This document shows positions 36,918 to 49,569 of a stretch of 64,000 nt of DNA, in pieces. Each line of letters starts with the position of its first letter. The stretch's first letter is position 1. The position numbers and the translations under genes are program-made. The stretch covers positions 434,001 to 498,000 of the forward strand of contig NZ_AP024585.1 of assembly GCF_018323885.1 (NCBI RefSeq). Direction: 5' to 3'. A model generated the notes under the pieces. The model saw only the letters and a list, made by a program, of their open reading frames with translations, was not told where the DNA came from and ran no database searches. The stretch comes from Citrobacter amalonaticus (GTDB lineage: Bacteria > Pseudomonadota > Gammaproteobacteria > Enterobacterales > Enterobacteriaceae).

Positions 36918-37736
36918 ATGGAAACCTATGCTGTTTTTGGTAATCCAATCGCGCACAGCAAATCGCCGTTTATTCATCAGCAATTTGCGCAGCAGCTGCA
37001 GATTGCGCATCCGTATGGCCGTGTGCTGGCGCCTGTTAATGATTTCATCAACACACTGAACGCGTTCTTTGCCGACGGCGGTAAAGGAATGAACGTCACA
37101 GTGCCATTTAAAGAAGAAGCATTTGCCCGCGCCGATGAACTCACCGAGCGTGCAGCCTTAGCCGGTGCGGTGAATACGATCAAGCGGCTCGAAGATGGTC
37201 GGTTGCTGGGTGACAACACCGACGGCATCGGTCTGCTAAGTGACCTCGAACGTCTGTCATTTATCCAGCCGGGGCAACGTATCCTGCTGATTGGCGCGGG
37301 TGGCGCTTCGCGTGGTGTATTGTTACCGCTGCTTTCTCTGGATTGCGGGGTGACGATTGTTAACCGGACGGCATCCCGTGCGGAAGAACTGGCACAGGTT
37401 TTTGCACATACAGGTAGCGTGCAGGCGCTGGGTATGGATGAGCTGGAAGGACATGAGTTTGATCTGATCATCAATGCCACCTCCAGCGGCATCAGCGGTG
37501 AGATCCCGGCGATCCCGGCATCGCTCATTCGTCCGGCGGTATGTTGTTACGACATGTTCTACCAAAAGGGCAATACGCCGTTTCTCTCCTGGTGTGAACG
37601 CCAGGGCGCGAAACGTTATGCCGATGGTCTGGGGATGCTGGTGGGGCAAGCAGCTCATGCCGTTCTGCTCTGGCACGGTGTGTTGCCGGAAATTGAGCCA
37701 GTGATTGCGCGTCTCAAGCAGGAGTTATCCGCATGA
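36918..37736 (+). CDS. aroE: Shikimate dehydrogenase (NADP+)
   Basis: Reduces 3-dehydroshikimate to shikimate with NADPH in aromatic amino acid biosynthesis. It has 272 aa. The substrate domain shows the [13 protein letters not shown] motif and the catalytic Lys in VPFKEEAF with the Asp in NTDGIGL; the NADP domain has GAGGASRGV and [10 protein letters not shown]. Tandem ATGs occur at 36915 and 36918; the second is used because [10 protein letters not shown] is the family start. The last bases overlap yrdB (ATGA). Confidence 0.97.
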   Translation: METYAVFGNPIAHSKSPFIHQQFAQQLQIAHPYGRVLAPVNDFINTLNAFFADGGKGMNVTVPFKEEAFARADELTERAALAGAVNTIKRLEDGRLLGDNTDGIGLLSDLERLSFIQPGQRILLIGAGGASRGVLLPLLSLDCGVTIVNRTASRAEELAQVFAHTGSVQALGMDELEGHEFDLIINATSSGISGEIPAIPASLIRPAVCCYDMFYQKGNTPFLSWCERQGAKRYADGLGMLVGQAAHAVLLWHGVLPEIEPVIARLKQELSA

Positions 37737-37990
37737 ATCAGGCCATCCAGTTTCCAGACTGGGAAGAGTGGGACGCGCAGAAAAAAGCGGTCTGCTTTCC
37801 CGCGCTGGTTAATGGCATGCAGTTAATGTGCGCTATTAAGGGAGAAACGCTGGCGAATCGCTTTGGTGGTGAAACGACGGAACAATGGTTAGCTCACTTT
37901 TGCGAACATCGCTGGGATCTGGAAGAAGAAGCGGAAGCACTGATCCAGTCCCAGCAAGAAGACGATCATGGCTGGGTTTGGTTACCCTGA
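37733..37990 (+). CDS. yrdB: YrdB, DUF1488 protein
   Basis: 85-aa protein of unknown function (DUF1488), E. coli length. The sequence is acidic with tryptophans ([18 protein letters not shown]) and has no membrane segment. The start overlaps the aroE stop by 4 bp, so it is translationally coupled; its 3' end overlaps the convergent yrdA by 25 bp. Confidence 0.93.
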   Translation: MNQAIQFPDWEEWDAQKKAVCFPALVNGMQLMCAIKGETLANRFGGETTEQWLAHFCEHRWDLEEEAEALIQSQQEDDHGWVWLP

Positions 37991-38520
37991 GCGAGATACT
38001 CGTCTTTCCATTTCACATAATTTCTGGCGGAGTATTGCAGACCCGCTTTCTCCTCCTCTGTTAGCGGCCGGATCTGTTTGACCGGGCTCCCCAAATAGAG
38101 ATAGCCGCTCTCCAGGCGTTTGTTTTGCGGTACCAGGCTTCCCGCCCCAATCATTACGTCGTCTTCAATCACCGCGCCATCCAGCAGAATCGATCCCATA
38201 CCGACCAGGACCCGGTTGCCAATGATGCAGCCGTGCAACATCACTTTATGCCCGACCGTCACATCTTCTCCTACAATGAGCGGGTTGCCATCCGGGTTGG
38301 AGGCGGATTTGTGCGTGACATGCAACACGCTGCCATCCTGAATATTCGTACGCGCCCCGAGCGCAACGTAATTTACATCGCCACGGATCGCGACAAGCGG
38401 CCAGATCCCCACATCGTCTGCCAGGCGAACGTCGCCAATGATCACACTGCTGCTGTCGAGCATCACCCGTTGGCCAATCTGTGGGAAAAGATCCTTATAA
38501 GGACGTAATACGTCAGACAT
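37966..38520 (-). CDS. yrdA: YrdA, gamma-carbonic-anhydrase-like left-handed beta-helix protein
   Basis: 184 aa (in E. coli the same from this ATG). Hexapeptide-repeat left-handed beta-helix of the gamma carbonic anhydrase group. Three His resembling the zinc ligands lie in LHVTHKS and VGHKVMLHG, so a metal site is plausible, although the catalytic acidic residues of CamH/Cam are not secure. In-frame 38565 would add a non-conserved N-terminus. It is the last gene before the rRNA promoters, on the other strand. Confidence 0.93.
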   Translation of the reverse strand: MSDVLRPYKDLFPQIGQRVMLDSSSVIIGDVRLADDVGIWPLVAIRGDVNYVALGARTNIQDGSVLHVTHKSASNPDGNPLIVGEDVTVGHKVMLHGCIIGNRVLVGMGSILLDGAVIEDDVMIGAGSLVPQNKRLESGYLYLGSPVKQIRPLTEEEKAGLQYSARNYVKWKDEYLAQGNQTQP

Positions 38521-38673
38521 GTTTACCTCAAGGAAAGAGAACAGTAATGATGACTTTGGTTGCATTTCTGGCCTTGCGCAAGTGCTTTAGCTATCAAAAA
38601 TTCGCCAAATTGCGCATGAATGGAGCGAAAGGGATGAAAAAGCAGCGAACGGAAAAAAAGATCTAAAAAAGGC

Positions 38674-38701
38674 TTGTGCAAAAAAATGGGATCCCTATAA
38701 T
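38674..38701 (+). promoter_or_regulatory. rrn P1 promoter
   Basis: TTGTGC at 38674-38679 and TATAAT at 38696-38701, 16 bp spacing, followed by the GC-rich stringent discriminator GCGCCTCCG, closely like rrn P1 of E. coli. The AT-rich stretch before it (A/T runs at 38651-38670) could serve as an UP element, and the Fis-site region would be 38550-38660. Confidence 0.9.
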
Positions 38702-38780
38702 GCGCCTCCGTTGAGACGACAAAGTGGAACGCTTCACAAGATGGTCGTCACAGCGAAGAGAAAAATCCTGAAAATCAGGG

Positions 38781-38808
38781 TTGACTCTAAAAGAGGAAAG
38801 CGTAATAT
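38781..38808 (+). promoter_or_regulatory. rrn P2 promoter
   Basis: TTGACT at 38781-38786 and TAATAT at 38803-38808 with 16 bp spacing, followed by ACGCCACCTCGC. It lies about 107 bp downstream of P1, the usual P1-P2 distance. Confidence 0.85.
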
Positions 38809-38846
38809 ACGCCACCTCGCGACAGAGCGCTAAAGCGCGTCGCAAC

Positions 38847-38858
38847 TGCTCTTTAACA
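38847..38858 (+). promoter_or_regulatory. rRNA leader boxA antitermination site
   Basis: TGCTCTTTAACA equals the rrn boxA consensus. NusB with S10 (rpsJ at 14468) binds it to build the antitermination complex. Confidence 0.92.
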
Positions 38859-38991
38859 ATTTATCAGACAATCTGTGTGGGCACTCAGAGTGACATGGAT
38901 TCTTAACGTCGCAAGACGAAAAATGAATACCAAGTCTCAAAGAGTGAACACGTAATTCATTACGACGTTTAATTCTAGGAGCATCAAACTT

Positions 38992-40533
<1,542 letters not shown>

Positions 40534-40602
40534 CCTTAAAGAACCTGCCTTTGTAGTGCCCACACAGATTGTCTGATGAAAAACGAGCAGTAAAACCTCT
40601 AC

Positions 40603-40679
<77 letters not shown>

Positions 40680-40793
40680 AATTTTCCCTGAATACTGCGT
40701 TGTGAAACGACTCGCATACTTTAAGTATGCTTCGCCATTCCACGCCTTGTCTCAGGAAAAATTATCGGTACAGAGGTTCTGACTACATTGTAT

Positions 40794-40869
40794 GGGGCTA
40801 TAGCTCAGCTGGGAGAGCGCCTGCTTTGCACGCAGGAGGTCTGCGGTTCGATCCCGCATAGCTCCACCA
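40794..40869 (+). tRNA. alaU: tRNA-Ala (TGC)
   Basis: 76 nt, GGGGCTATAGCTCAGCTGGG to ATAGCTCCACCA, CCA encoded. Anticodon TGC in CTTTGCACG. Second spacer tRNA; together with tRNA-Ile it marks the Ile-Ala class of rrn operons. Confidence 0.98.
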
Positions 40870-40930
40870 TACTGTAGAACGTAATCAAGAAAACTTCAGA
40901 GTGTACCTGAAAGGGTGCGCTGCGAAGTTT

Positions 40931-40943
40931 TGCTCTTTAAAAA
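40931..40943 (+). promoter_or_regulatory. Spacer boxA before 23S
   Basis: TGCTCTTTAAAAA matches boxA and lies in the spacer about 110 nt before 23S, where the antitermination complex is renewed. The remainder of 40944-41050 contributes to the 23S processing stem; no gene is seen there. Confidence 0.8.
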
Positions 40944-41050
40944 TCTGGATCAAGCTGAAAATTGAAACGACACACTGTTAATGGTGTGTTCGAGTCTCTC
41001 AAATTTTCGCAACACGATGATGAATCGAAAGAAACATCTTCGGGTTGTGA

Positions 41051-43957
<2,907 letters not shown>

Positions 43958-44052
43958 ACAACGCCGAAGCTGTTTTGGCGGAATTGAGAGAAAATTTTCA
44001 GCGTGATTACAGATTAGATTAACCGGCGAAAGGCGGGTTAATAAACAGAATT

Positions 44053-44172
44053 TGCCTGGCGGCTGTAGCGCGGTGGTCCCACCTGACCCCATGCCGAACT
44101 CAGAAGTGAAACGCCGTAGCGCCGATGGTAGTGTGGGGTCTCCCCATGCGAGAGTAGGGAACTGCCAGGCAT
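44053..44172 (+). rRNA. rrfD: 5S ribosomal RNA (copy 1)
   Basis: 120 nt, TGCCTGGCGGCTGTAGCG to GGAACTGCCAGGCAT. It follows 23S by 95 nt. It differs from copy 2 at one base pair of the terminal stem. Confidence 0.97.
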
Positions 44173-44184
44173 CAAATTTAGCGT

Positions 44185-44260
44185 GCTGATATGGCTCAGT
44201 TGGTAGAGCGCACCCTTGGTAAGGGTGAGGTCCCCAGTTCGACTCTGGGTATCAGCACCA
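44185..44260 (+). tRNA. thrV: tRNA-Thr (GGT)
   Basis: 76 nt, GCTGATATGGCTCAGTTGG to GGGTATCAGCACCA, CCA encoded, anticodon GGT in CTTGGTAAG. It lies between two 5S genes, an arrangement diagnostic of the E. coli rrnD operon. Confidence 0.98.
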
Positions 44261-44298
44261 CTTAATTAGGTTAAAGTTCGGCACAGTGGAAAAGAATT

Positions 44299-44418
44299 TG
44301 TCTGGCGGCTGTAGCGCGGTGGTCCCACCTGACCCCATGCCGAACTCAGAAGTGAAACGCCGTAGCGCCGATGGTAGTGTGGGGTCTCCCCATGCGAGAG
44401 TAGGGAACTGCCAGACAT
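44299..44418 (+). rRNA. rrfF: 5S ribosomal RNA (copy 2)
   Basis: 120 nt, TGTCTGGCGGCTGTAGCG to GGAACTGCCAGACAT. It is the distal gene of the rRNA operon and is followed by a terminator. Confidence 0.97.
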
Positions 44419-44430
44419 CAAACAAGTGAG

Positions 44431-44457
44431 AAGGCCATCCGAAAGGATGGCCTTTTT
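44431..44457 (+). terminator. rRNA operon terminator
   Basis: AAGGCCATCC-GAAA-GGATGGCCTT, a 10-bp stem with a GNRA-type loop, followed by TTT (five T in total with the stem). Typical rrn T1 terminator. Confidence 0.93.
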
Positions 44458-44478
44458 GCGTTTATACGCCGAAAAAAC

Positions 44479-44512
44479 GGTAGGCCGGGTAAGGTGAAGC
44501 CGTCACCCGGCA
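44479..44512. repeat. REP (palindromic unit) element
   Basis: GGTAGGCCGGGTAAGGTGAA then GCCGTCACCCGGCA, an imperfect hairpin of the enterobacterial REP family (consensus GCCGGATGGCGGC...GCCTTATCCGGCCTAC). It lies between the rRNA terminator and the yhdZ stop (convergent genes), where REP elements commonly occur. Confidence 0.75.
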
Positions 44513-44522
44513 GAGCAAACGA

Positions 44523-45281
44523 CTAATGAATCACCTGAGACAGGAATGCTCGAGTACGTTCTGATTTAGGATGTGCAAAAAACTCATCCGGCGGGGCCTG
44601 CTCAACAATTTCCCCACGATCCATGAAGATCACCCTGTCAGCCACCGTTCTGGCAAATCCCATCTCATGCGTGACGCAAAGCATTGTCATTCCTGATTGC
44701 GCCAGGCCAATCATCGTATCCAGCACCTCTTTCACCATTTCGGGATCCAGCGCCGACGTGGGTTCATCAAAGAGCATAATTTTGGGTTTCATACATAGCG
44801 AGCGGGCAATGGCAACGCGTTGTTGCTGTCCTCCGGAGATCTGCCCTGGAAATTTATGTGCGTGCTCTGCAATACGCACACGTTCCAGGTAGTGCATCCC
44901 CAGCGCTTCGGCTTCTTTTACCGGCATCTTACGCACCCAAATCGGTGCCAGCGTACAGTTTTGCAAAACCGTCAGATGAGGAAAGAGATTGAAGTGCTGG
45001 AATACCATGCCGACTTCCTGTCGGACGCGCTCGATGTTGCGGATGTCTTCATTCAACTCAATGCCATCGACAATAATTCGTCCCTGTTGATGTTCTTCCA
45101 GATGGTTAATACAGCGGATGGTGGTTGATTTTCCCGAACCTGAAGGCCCACATAACACAATGCGTTCCCCCTGTTTAACGCGCAGGTTGATATCCTTAAG
45201 GACATGAAACTGTCCGTACCACTTATTGACGTTTTCCAGCGTAATCATCGCGTCGGCAGGTTGTATTAATAGTTGGCTCAT
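44523..45281 (-). CDS. yhdZ: YhdZ, polar amino acid ABC transporter ATPase
   Basis: 252-aa ATPase of the HAAT/PAAT amino acid importer class (AapP/GlnQ-like). Walker [10 protein letters not shown], signature [12 protein letters not shown], Walker [15 protein letters not shown] and the switch His in [10 protein letters not shown] are all present. Last gene of the minus-strand yhdWXYZ operon, 7 bp after yhdY. Substrate is probably a polar or general L-amino acid; not defined by the sequence. Confidence 0.96.
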   Translation of the reverse strand: MSQLLIQPADAMITLENVNKWYGQFHVLKDINLRVKQGERIVLCGPSGSGKSTTIRCINHLEEHQQGRIIVDGIELNEDIRNIERVRQEVGMVFQHFNLFPHLTVLQNCTLAPIWVRKMPVKEAEALGMHYLERVRIAEHAHKFPGQISGGQQQRVAIARSLCMKPKIMLFDEPTSALDPEMVKEVLDTMIGLAQSGMTMLCVTHEMGFARTVADRVIFMDRGEIVEQAPPDEFFAHPKSERTRAFLSQVIH

Positions 45282-45288
45282 AGAATCC

Positions 45289-46392
45289 TCAGTGCGGTGT
45301 ACGCCCGGTGTTAAAGCGCTTTTCCAGATGCTGGCTATAGCGCGACATGCTGAAACAAAAAATCCAGTAAATCAGAGCAGCGAAGACATAGCCTTCTGTC
45401 GACATACCCAGCCAGGCAGGGTCAACTGTCGCTTGCTGCACGCTGCTGAACAGATCGAACAAACCGATGATGATGACCAGACTGGTATCCTTAAACAGGG
45501 CGATAATGGTGTTCACCAGTCCAGGGATCACCAGCTTCAGAGCTTGGGGAAGAATGACTAGCCCCTGGGTTTTCCAGTAGCCCAACGCCAGCGATTCTGC
45601 TGCTTCGTATTGCCCTTTCGGTAATGCCTGCAGCCCCCCACGAACCACTTCCGCGACGTAGGCCGACTGGAAGAGGATCACGCCAACCAGCGCCCGGATA
45701 AGCTTATCGATGCTGGTTCCTTCTGACAGAAACAGCGGCAGCATGACCGAAGACATAAACAGGACGGTGATCAGCGGGACGCCACGCCAGAACTCGATAA
45801 AAATGACGGATAAGATCCGCACGACGGGCATGTGGGAGCGACGTCCCAGTGCCAACAAAATTCCTAATGGCAGTGCCCCCGCGATCCCGACGGATGCGAT
45901 GATTAAGGTCAGCGTCAGCCCACCCCATTGGCGTGTTTCAACGCGATCCAGACCAAGAAATCCGCCATACAACAGGAACCAGACAGTGATCGGGTAGATC
46001 ACGGCCCAGACGACGATATAACGCCCGCGACCCGGCAACGCTTTCCAGAACATCGGCACAATGGAAGCCAACCCAATGATCAACGCCAGGTTGATACGCC
46101 AACGCTGATCATGTGGGTACAATCCATACATGAATTGTCCAAATCGTTCATGAATAAACACCCAGCAGGCGCCAGCTTTGGTACAGTCAGCACGCGTGGA
46201 GCCCACCCAGTTGGCTTGCAGGAACGCCCAGTTCAGCAAAGGGGGAATTAACTCCCACATCAGCCACAGACAGAACAGCGTCAGCAGGCTGTTTGACCAA
46301 CTGGAAAAGAGGTTCTTCCGTACCCATACGATCGAACGACCAGGGCCGTTACTGGCCGGGCGCATGGGATGAGACAGCAGTGCTTTTGTCAT
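45289..46392 (-). CDS. yhdY: YhdY, amino acid ABC transporter permease
   Basis: 367-aa inner-membrane permease (AapM-like) with several transmembrane segments and the PAAT permease core ([20 protein letters not shown] loop that contacts the ATPase). A large periplasmic N-terminal loop holds DCTKAGACW cysteines. Tandem ATGs at 46395 and 46392; the second keeps better spacing to AAGGA. It partners with YhdX, 10 bp upstream. Confidence 0.94.
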   Translation of the reverse strand: MTKALLSHPMRPASNGPGRSIVWVRKNLFSSWSNSLLTLFCLWLMWELIPPLLNWAFLQANWVGSTRADCTKAGACWVFIHERFGQFMYGLYPHDQRWRINLALIIGLASIVPMFWKALPGRGRYIVVWAVIYPITVWFLLYGGFLGLDRVETRQWGGLTLTLIIASVGIAGALPLGILLALGRRSHMPVVRILSVIFIEFWRGVPLITVLFMSSVMLPLFLSEGTSIDKLIRALVGVILFQSAYVAEVVRGGLQALPKGQYEAAESLALGYWKTQGLVILPQALKLVIPGLVNTIIALFKDTSLVIIIGLFDLFSSVQQATVDPAWLGMSTEGYVFAALIYWIFCFSMSRYSQHLEKRFNTGRTPH

Positions 46393-46401
46393 CATGATTC
46401 C

Positions 46402-47583
46402 TTAGCGCTCAATGAGGGCGATTCGCCGGTTATAGATGTTCATCAGCAGCGAGATGCTCAGGCTGATGATCAGGTACACCGACATCGTGATGGCGATCGT
46501 TTCGATGGCCTGTCCGGTCTGATTAAGTACCGTCCCGGCGAACAGCGATACCATGTCGGGATAGCCAATGGCGGCGGCCAGCGATGAGTTTTTGACAATA
46601 TTCAGATACTGGCTGGTCAGCGGTGGAATAATGACGCGAAGTGCCTGAGGAATGATGACCTGGCGAAGGGTCACAGTATTAGGTAACCCGAGAGAACGGG
46701 CGGCTTCATGTTGACCGTAGGGAACGGCCTGAATGCCTGCACGAATGATTTCGGCAATAAACGCCGAGGTATATACCGATAACGCCAGCGTCAGGGCTGC
46801 CAGTTCAGGAATGAGCACCATTCCGCCACGGAAGTTGAAGCCGCGTAGTTGTGGGATATCCCAGTGCAGCGCCGCGCCAAAAAGCCAATGCGCGATGAGC
46901 GGCAGCAGCACAATCAGGCTTAATGCAGTAGGCCAGGTTCTGCGAAGTTGTCCCGTTTTCATCTGATGCATTTTATTGAAGCGGAACAGACCCACGGACA
47001 GCGCAATGGCAATCACTGCCGAGAGCACGAAAGCGAGTACGCCTTCCCCTAACTGCGGAGACGGGATATAGAGTCCCCGATTACTCAGAAAGACCATATC
47101 CAGCGCGCTTGCGGCCTGACGGGGGCCGGGCAAATTGCGCAGAACCGCGAAGTACCAAAAAAAGATTTGCAGCAGAGGCGGGATATTACGAAAGGTCTCA
47201 ATATAAATCGTCGAGAGTTTACGCAGTAGCCAGTTATCTGAAAGGCGTGCCAGCCCGAGAAAGAAGCCGATAAATGACGCAAAGACAATACACAGCGCGG
47301 AAACCAGCAGCGTGTTAAGCAAACCCACCACAAAAACACGTCCGTACGTGTCACCCTGCTGATAGTCGATTAAGTGCTGGACGATGCCAAACCCAGCGCT
47401 ACGGTCGAGAAAGGCAAAGCCCGAGGTAATGCCGCGACTGCTTAGATTATTAATCGTGTTATGAATGAGATAGATAGCAACTGCAACGACCGCAAGAATG
47501 GCGAGGATCTGGAACAGCCAGGCGCGGACCGCAGGGTTTGAAAAGGAGAGCGACCCTTTTACATTTGAGCGGCGATGGAACAT
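46402..47583 (-). CDS. yhdX: YhdX, amino acid ABC transporter permease
   Basis: 393-aa permease (AapQ-like) with the same fold as YhdY; the two form the transmembrane pore. The EAA loop EAARSLGLPNTVTLRQVIIP is near residue 310. Hydrophobic segments occur through the protein after a basic N-terminus (MFHRRSNVKGSLSF). Length equals E. coli. Confidence 0.95.
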   Translation of the reverse strand: MFHRRSNVKGSLSFSNPAVRAWLFQILAILAVVAVAIYLIHNTINNLSSRGITSGFAFLDRSAGFGIVQHLIDYQQGDTYGRVFVVGLLNTLLVSALCIVFASFIGFFLGLARLSDNWLLRKLSTIYIETFRNIPPLLQIFFWYFAVLRNLPGPRQAASALDMVFLSNRGLYIPSPQLGEGVLAFVLSAVIAIALSVGLFRFNKMHQMKTGQLRRTWPTALSLIVLLPLIAHWLFGAALHWDIPQLRGFNFRGGMVLIPELAALTLALSVYTSAFIAEIIRAGIQAVPYGQHEAARSLGLPNTVTLRQVIIPQALRVIIPPLTSQYLNIVKNSSLAAAIGYPDMVSLFAGTVLNQTGQAIETIAITMSVYLIISLSISLLMNIYNRRIALIER

Positions 47584-47652
47584 AAGAAAGCCTCGGTAAC
47601 CATAACTCTGAACTGAGCGCCGCTAGTGCGGCGCCCGTTACATCACAACGAC

Positions 47653-48678
47653 TTAACGCACCGGCGGTGCGTATTGAATGCCGCCGTTATTCCAGAGATT
47701 GTTCTGTCCACGTTTGATCTTCAGTGGGCTTTCCGAGCCGACGTTGCGTTCAAAGATCTCCGCATAGTTACCCACCTGCTTGATGATGTTGTAAGCCCAT
47801 TTATTGTCGAGCTTCAGATCTTTGCCGTAGTCGCCTTCTTTGCCCAGCAGATGTGCCATATCTGGTGTTGCCGGGTTCGCCGCTTTCTCATCGACATTCT
47901 TCGATGTCACGCCCATCTCTTCGGCATTCAACATGGCAAACAGCGTCCAACGCACAATAGAGAACCATTCGTCATCACCGCGACGAACAACTGGCCCCAG
48001 CGGCTCTTTCGAGATCACCTCTGGCAGTACAAGCCATTCAGCCGGGTTGCTGAGTTTGATGCGCAGGGCATACAGTTGGGACTGGTCAGAGGCGAGGGTA
48101 TCGCAACGTCCGGATTCCAGCGCTTTTGCCGACTCATCTGAGCGGTCAAAAGTCACCGGGGTGTATTTCATGTTGTTGGCTTTGAAATAATCCGCCACGT
48201 TCAGTTCCGTATCTGTTCCCGCCTGAATACAAACGGTGGCACCATCTAACTCTTTCGCGCTTTTCAGACCCGCTTTGTTGTGGGTCAGGAAGCCAATGCC
48301 ATCGTAATAGGTAACGCCAGTGAAGGACATGCCCATTCCTGCATCACGTGAGGAGGTCCAGGTCGTATTACGGGAGAGAAGATCGACTTCGCCAGACTGT
48401 AATGCGGTGAAGCGTTCTTTTGCGGTGAGAGGGGTATATTTTACTTTTGTATCATCTCCCAGGACGGCGGCGGCAACGCCACGGCAAACATCCACATCTA
48501 TCCCGGAGAATTTCCCGTCTGCGTCAGCGTAAGAAAAACCGGGAAGACCGTCACTGATACCGCATTGTACGAACCCTTTCTTTTTTACAGCATCCAGCGT
48601 GGTTCCCGCATGTGCCTGATTGGCAACCGCAAGCAGCACACCGGCCGCAGCCAGTGTGGCTATCATCATCTTTTTCAT
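47653..48678 (-). CDS. yhdW: YhdW, periplasmic amino acid-binding protein
   Basis: 341-aa solute receptor (AapJ/BztA-like) of the YhdWXYZ importer. Signal peptide MKKMMIATLAAAGVLLAVAN with cleavage after ...QAHA near residue 24. The type II periplasmic binding fold follows (KKGFVQCGISDGLPGFSYAD). The reading frame is complete here. First gene of the operon, with the sigma-54 promoter and NtrC sites found upstream, in line with nitrogen control of yhdWXYZ in E. coli. Confidence 0.95.
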   Translation of the reverse strand: MKKMMIATLAAAGVLLAVANQAHAGTTLDAVKKKGFVQCGISDGLPGFSYADADGKFSGIDVDVCRGVAAAVLGDDTKVKYTPLTAKERFTALQSGEVDLLSRNTTWTSSRDAGMGMSFTGVTYYDGIGFLTHNKAGLKSAKELDGATVCIQAGTDTELNVADYFKANNMKYTPVTFDRSDESAKALESGRCDTLASDQSQLYALRIKLSNPAEWLVLPEVISKEPLGPVVRRGDDEWFSIVRWTLFAMLNAEEMGVTSKNVDEKAANPATPDMAHLLGKEGDYGKDLKLDNKWAYNIIKQVGNYAEIFERNVGSESPLKIKRGQNNLWNNGGIQYAPPVR

Positions 48679-48769
48679 AATGCATCCTGTGTGGCAAAGA
48701 AATTATTGTTATAGAGAGACGTTCTGCAACGTCTTTAACCTGTCTGTGGCATTGGCCATACTCTTCTAA

Positions 48770-48784
48770 GCAAAGGTAATGCCA
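48770..48784 (-). promoter_or_regulatory. Sigma-54 promoter of yhdWXYZ
   Basis: Read on the minus strand: TGGCAT-TACCT-TTGC, with GG and GC 12 bp apart as required for -24/-12. It fits YTGGCACGNNNNTTGCW at all key positions. Transcription would start near 48758, giving an 80-nt leader to yhdW. E. coli yhdWXYZ is reported as an NtrC-activated operon. Confidence 0.75.
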
Positions 48785-48846
48785 GGTTTTGCGCGTGAAT
48801 ATCCGACGCAATAAGCAGAGTGTAGACAGGAAAAAATAAAAGCAGC

Positions 48847-48891
48847 GCCCTGAAATGGTGCGAAATTGAAACGTAAGCCACATTTTGGAGC
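48847..48891 (-). promoter_or_regulatory. Candidate tandem NtrC enhancer sites
   Basis: Two dyads upstream of the sigma-54 promoter: GCCCT-GAAAT-GGTGC (48847-48861) and GCCAC-ATTTT-GGAGC (48877-48891), against the consensus GCACY-N5-RGTGC. Centres are 30 bp apart and lie about 96 and 126 bp upstream of the predicted start, similar to the spacing at glnAp2. The second half-sites are imperfect. The rest of 48892-49103 is AT-rich with no gene. Confidence 0.5.
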
Positions 48892-49103
48892 AAAATATTT
48901 AAAATAATGCTCGCAAAATGAAATAACGATTTCAGGCGTGAATATCGAGAGCGTGAGTATTGAAAGATAAATGCGAAAAGAGAAAGGGGTGGACGTTATT
49001 GATTATTAAAATGTATTAGAACACGTATTTTTCAACACATTGAATGATATGAAAAACCGTATTCTTAGGCTAAGAGCGCGGCAAGTACCGCGCTCTGAGA
49101 ATG

Positions 49104-49325
49104 TTATTTTGACAGTGCGATGATCCCCATCGTCAGGCCTGCAACCGCTGCGGCCCCGCCAGCAATGGCGCCTGCGGTTTCCCAGTTATCCTGAGTCGTC
49201 CCTTTCATACAGGTGTTGGTATGAACAAGACGTCCTTGATCATCATAAACCGGAACGCAGGGGGAATCGTGTGCACAGCCCGCCAGCAATGCAGTGAGCA
49301 ATGCTACTGGAATTAATCTTTTCAT
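49104..49325 (-). CDS. yhdV: YhdV, small lipoprotein
   Basis: 73-aa predicted outer-membrane lipoprotein, E. coli length. Lipobox LLAG-C with acylated Cys17; after it comes a short polar segment with two Cys (C23, C39) and a hydrophobic Gly/Ala-rich C-terminal segment (AGAIAGGAAAVAGLTMGIIA). The function is unknown. GAGGTAACACC precedes the ATG. Separate transcript likely: 244 bp separate it from acrF. Confidence 0.9.
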   Translation of the reverse strand: MKRLIPVALLTALLAGCAHDSPCVPVYDDQGRLVHTNTCMKGTTQDNWETAGAIAGGAAAVAGLTMGIIALSK

Positions 49326-49536
49326 GGTGTTACCTCAAAAATAAGCGTTCCGCTAAATGCAGCAACAGGGAATGCTGCTTTGCGAATACGAAATGAATTT
49401 TACCACCGCTTAAAAAAAGATTGGCATATGGAATAATCTCAATTCATGTGAATTGTAAAAATAATGAAGGAGTGAATTTAGTATTCCGCAGTGCAAATGA
49501 CTATCTGTTTAATAAATAAAGAAAGATACCTGAAGG

Positions 49537-49560
49537 AAAAAGGCGTCCGTAGACGCCTTA
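49537..49560 (-). terminator. acrEF terminator
   Basis: On the minus strand AAGGCGTC/GACGCCTT with a 4-nt loop is followed by TTTCC, immediately after the acrF stop. The 49326-49536 stretch holds the yhdV promoter region but no gene. Confidence 0.8.
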
Positions 49561-49569
49561 ATTTACACA

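Noticed and set aside
40680..40793. Possible small gene in the tRNA-Ile to tRNA-Ala spacer
   Set aside because: This is normal rRNA operon spacer with a CGCATACTTTAAGTATGC hairpin; no coding signal.
48847..48861. Reading the GCGCC...GGTGC pair as a 17-bp palindrome
   Set aside because: The 7-nt spacer does not fit NtrC; the 5-5-5 register GCCCT-GAAAT-GGTGC was used instead.
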